A stretch of DNA of 64,000 nt from Streptomyces clavuligerus. Lineage in GTDB: Bacteria > Actinomycetota > Actinomycetes > Streptomycetales > Streptomycetaceae. The notes under the pieces were generated by a model. The model saw only the letters and a program-made list of their open reading frames with translations, was not told where the DNA came from and did no database searches. The number at the start of each line of letters is the position of its first letter. Within the stretch, counting starts at the first letter, position 1. Positions 62,271 to 64,000 of this stretch are shown here, piece after piece. The stretch is from positions 4,278,001-4,342,000 of the forward strand of contig NZ_CP027858.1 of the NCBI RefSeq assembly GCF_005519465.1, written 5' to 3'. The translations under genes were made by a program, and so were the position numbers.

Positions 62271-64000
62271 ATGAGCGCCCCAACCCCGGCCGGAGACGGC
62301 GAGAGCCCCACCCCCGGCTACTATCCGGACCCCTCCATCCCGCACTACATCCGTTACTGGAACGGCGCCGCCTGGGTGCCCGGCAGCAGTCGGCCCGCGC
62401 CCAAGGCGGGCGAGTCGACGCCGCCGCTGCCGGGTCGCGGCGGCCGGGGCCAGCAACGGCAGCCCGCCGCCGGGCGGGGGCATCGGGCGCCGGAGCCGTC
62501 GGCGGCGGCCGGGCCGGGGCGGATCGAGGAGACCGGACCGGTCTTCCTCGACGAGGAGCCGCCGGACCGGCCCGATCCGCTCGGTCCGCTGGACGGGCGG
62601 GACGGGGCGGGAGGGCCGGAGCGCCATGAACCGGCGACCGCGTGGCGCGCGGACGCCTCCCGGCAGACCGGTTTCGGGGGCGAGCACGACCGCAGGGTCT
62701 CCTGGAACGGGAGCCCCCACAACGCGGGCCGGACCCCGTTTCCCGGCCCGGTGGACGGGCCGCCGCCCGACGGCCCGGGCAGCACGGCCGGGCCGGGCGG
62801 GTCCCGGGGCGCGGACGGCCCGGGAGGCACCGGCGGCCACGCGGACCACGGGAACCCCGGCGGCCTCAGTGGCCTCGGCGCCCTCGAAGCCTCCGGCGGC
62901 CCGCACGGCGCCGGGGCGGGTCAGGGCGGGTCGGTGACGTCCGGCGGTCCGCCGCCGTACGGCGCACACGACGGGTACGGGGCGAACGCCGTGCACGACG
63001 GGTACGGAGCGAGCGCCGTGGACGGCGGGCACGGCGCCCGCCCGGCCGACGGCGAGCACGGCGGATACAGCGCCCACAGTCCGCACGGTTCGCCTGCTCC
63101 GCAGGGGCGCCGCACGGTCCAGGACAGCCGTGCGCTCCAGGACCGGCCGGGCCCCGGCGGCGCGGCCGGCCACGGGAACACGAGCGCCGACCGGCCCCGC
63201 GAGGGCTCGCCGCCCATGGCCGCCGGGCCCCCGGGCGCCGACCCGTTCCGGGTGCTCCGGCCCCCGTCCACCACCGCCGGACGACCCCGTGAGACGGCCC
63301 CCAGGCTGCCCGCCCAGAGCGGTGGTGAGTCCGCCGTCCGCCCGGTGGGGACGACGGCGGTGGGGGACGGGCCGCGCCCCGAGGGGACGCTGCCGATCCG
63401 GCCCCTGCGGCCGAGGACCGGAGCCGAGCCGCCCACCGACAGCACCCTGACGATCCGTGCCCTGCGGCGCGCCCGCGCCCAGCGGGAGCAGGAACGCGCG
63501 GAGGCGGCGTCCCGGGCCGCCCGCGAGGGACAGGCCGAACGGGAACGGACGGAACGGCCGCGGGCGGAGCACGCCCCCGCCGACCGGCTCCCCGCCGACC
63601 CGCCGCCGGGCGACGCGCCGCCCGCCGACCGGCATCCCGCGGACCGCCCGCCCCCTCTCGCACCCGGTCTCGCGCCCGCCGGTCCCCTCAGCCCCGTACC
63701 GGCCGTACGGTCCCCCGCGCCGGTCGCCCCGACCCGGCCGCAGCTCCGCCGCCCGCCCGCCGTCGACGAGGCGGGCGAGGCGGTCGCCTCCTGGTCCCAG
63801 CAGGTGCACCGGCTCGCCCGGGGCGGCGAACCCGAACAGCCCCCGGCCGAGGAGCCGTTCGCGCGGGCCGCCCGGGAGCGCGCCAGGGTCCGCCCCGCCG
63901 GGCTCGGGCGCCGGTTCACGGCCCGGCTCGTCGACAGCGCCCTCCTGGGCGCGCTCGTCGCCGCCGTCGCGGTCCCCGTCGGGCTGCGCACCCTCCAGCA
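62271..64000 (+). CDS. RDD-family membrane protein with N-terminal DUF2510 domain (3' end beyond window)
   Basis: The frame opens at ATG 62271 (GTG 62268 is an alternative) and is still open at the right edge after about 576 codons. Residues 15-45 form a DUF2510 domain (PGYYPDPSIPHYIRYWNGAAWVPGS), a short Trp-rich module common on actinobacterial membrane proteins. About 480 residues of Gly/Pro/Ala/Arg-rich, probably disordered sequence follow, including HDGYGANAVHDGYGASAV-like repeats and an Arg/Glu helix (RRARAQREQERAEAASRAARE). The last visible part, GLGRRFTARLVDSALLGALVAAVAVPVG, is the first segment of an RDD domain (Arg near the start, Asp in RLVDSALL). The function is unknown. Confidence 0.82.
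   Translation, partial: MSAPTPAGDGESPTPGYYPDPSIPHYIRYWNGAAWVPGSSRPAPKAGESTPPLPGRGGRGQQRQPAAGRGHRAPEPSAAAGPGRIEETGPVFLDEEPPDRPDPLGPLDGRDGAGGPERHEPATAWRADASRQTGFGGEHDRRVSWNGSPHNAGRTPFPGPVDGPPPDGPGSTAGPGGSRGADGPGGTGGHADHGNPGGLSGLGALEASGGPHGAGAGQGGSVTSGGPPPYGAHDGYGANAVHDGYGASAVDGGHGARPADGEHGGYSAHSPHGSPAPQGRRTVQDSRALQDRPGPGGAAGHGNTSADRPREGSPPMAAGPPGADPFRVLRPPSTTAGRPRETAPRLPAQSGGESAVRPVGTTAVGDGPRPEGTLPIRPLRPRTGAEPPTDSTLTIRALRRARAQREQERAEAASRAAREGQAERERTERPRAEHAPADRLPADPPPGDAPPADRHPADRPPPLAPGLAPAGPLSPVPAVRSPAPVAPTRPQLRRPPAVDEAGEAVASWSQQVHRLARGGEPEQPPAEEPFARAARERARVRPAGLGRRFTARLVDSALLGALVAAVAVPVGLRTLQ

Overview
This window is a piece of a high-GC actinobacterial chromosome, almost certainly Streptomyces. 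It has GTG/TTG starts, strong G/C at third codon positions, an SsgA-like sporulation protein, paired Ser/Thr kinases and a tmRNA tag ending AFALAA. From memory, the gene order (pkaA-pkaB-prfB-ftsEX-smpB-ssrA ... ECF sigma/anti-sigma-helD-malic enzyme-hup-murA ... hpdA-hppD ... ssgG) follows the conserved core of S. coelicolor around SCO2920-SCO2980. I see no prophage, transposase or CRISPR array.

Layout. 1-1351: lipoprotein of a sugar ABC transporter, running off the left edge. 1352-1777: spacer with a 7-bp tandem repeat. 1778-9660: an FHA/FtsK-like ATPase divergent from two membrane Ser/Thr kinases, plausibly one phospho-signalling module. 9661-10868: 1.2 kb of long degenerate direct repeats without a credible gene. 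10869-16906: translation and division genes (prfB, small zinc-ribbon membrane protein, ftsE, ftsX, S41 protease, smpB, tmRNA). 16956-21762: MFS exporter divergent from a LysR regulator, serine DD-peptidase/beta-lactamase-like enzyme, CGNR regulator. 21936-26027: ECF sigma factor, its ZAS anti-sigma factor, and the RNA-polymerase ATPase HelD. 26028-31495: malic enzyme and HU, both behind unusually long structured leaders, murA, a YqgE protein and a DUF3039 protein. 31687-36808: amino-sugar ABC importer (binding protein, two permeases) with a GH20 hexosaminidase, under a clear promoter with two adjoining inverted repeats. 37105-42544: a three-gene xanthine-dehydrogenase-like set (FAD, 2Fe-2S, Mo subunits) with odd features. 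42664-45842: P-loop kinase, tRNA-Cys with a nearby 3'-end copy, MFS exporter, and a ribbon-helix-helix/Doc toxin-antitoxin pair. 46000-51791: SF2 helicase, IclR regulator, Lon-like protease, and the tyrosine catabolism pair hpdA/hppD. 51853-57149: two-component system, a repeat-bearing secreted membrane-anchored protein, an 870-bp spacer with a 133-bp duplication, and a class F-like sortase. 57158-64000: TPR protein, FAD-linked (glycolate-type) oxidase, VOC protein, SsgG-like protein, ICMT-like methyltransferase, and an RDD/DUF2510 protein cut by the right edge.

The strongest leads are: the xanthine-dehydrogenase-like complex, whose Mo subunit has lost the expected catalytic Glu and cofactor-loop motifs and whose small Fe-S subunit carries about 540 extra disordered residues; the tRNA-Cys 3'-end duplication that looks like an integration scar; the repeat-filled spacers at 9.7-10.5 kb and 55.9-56.2 kb; the FtsK-like ATPase with Arg in place of the P-loop Lys beside two kinases; and at least nine genes with a -10 hexamer only 6-8 nt before the start codon, implying leaderless mRNAs.
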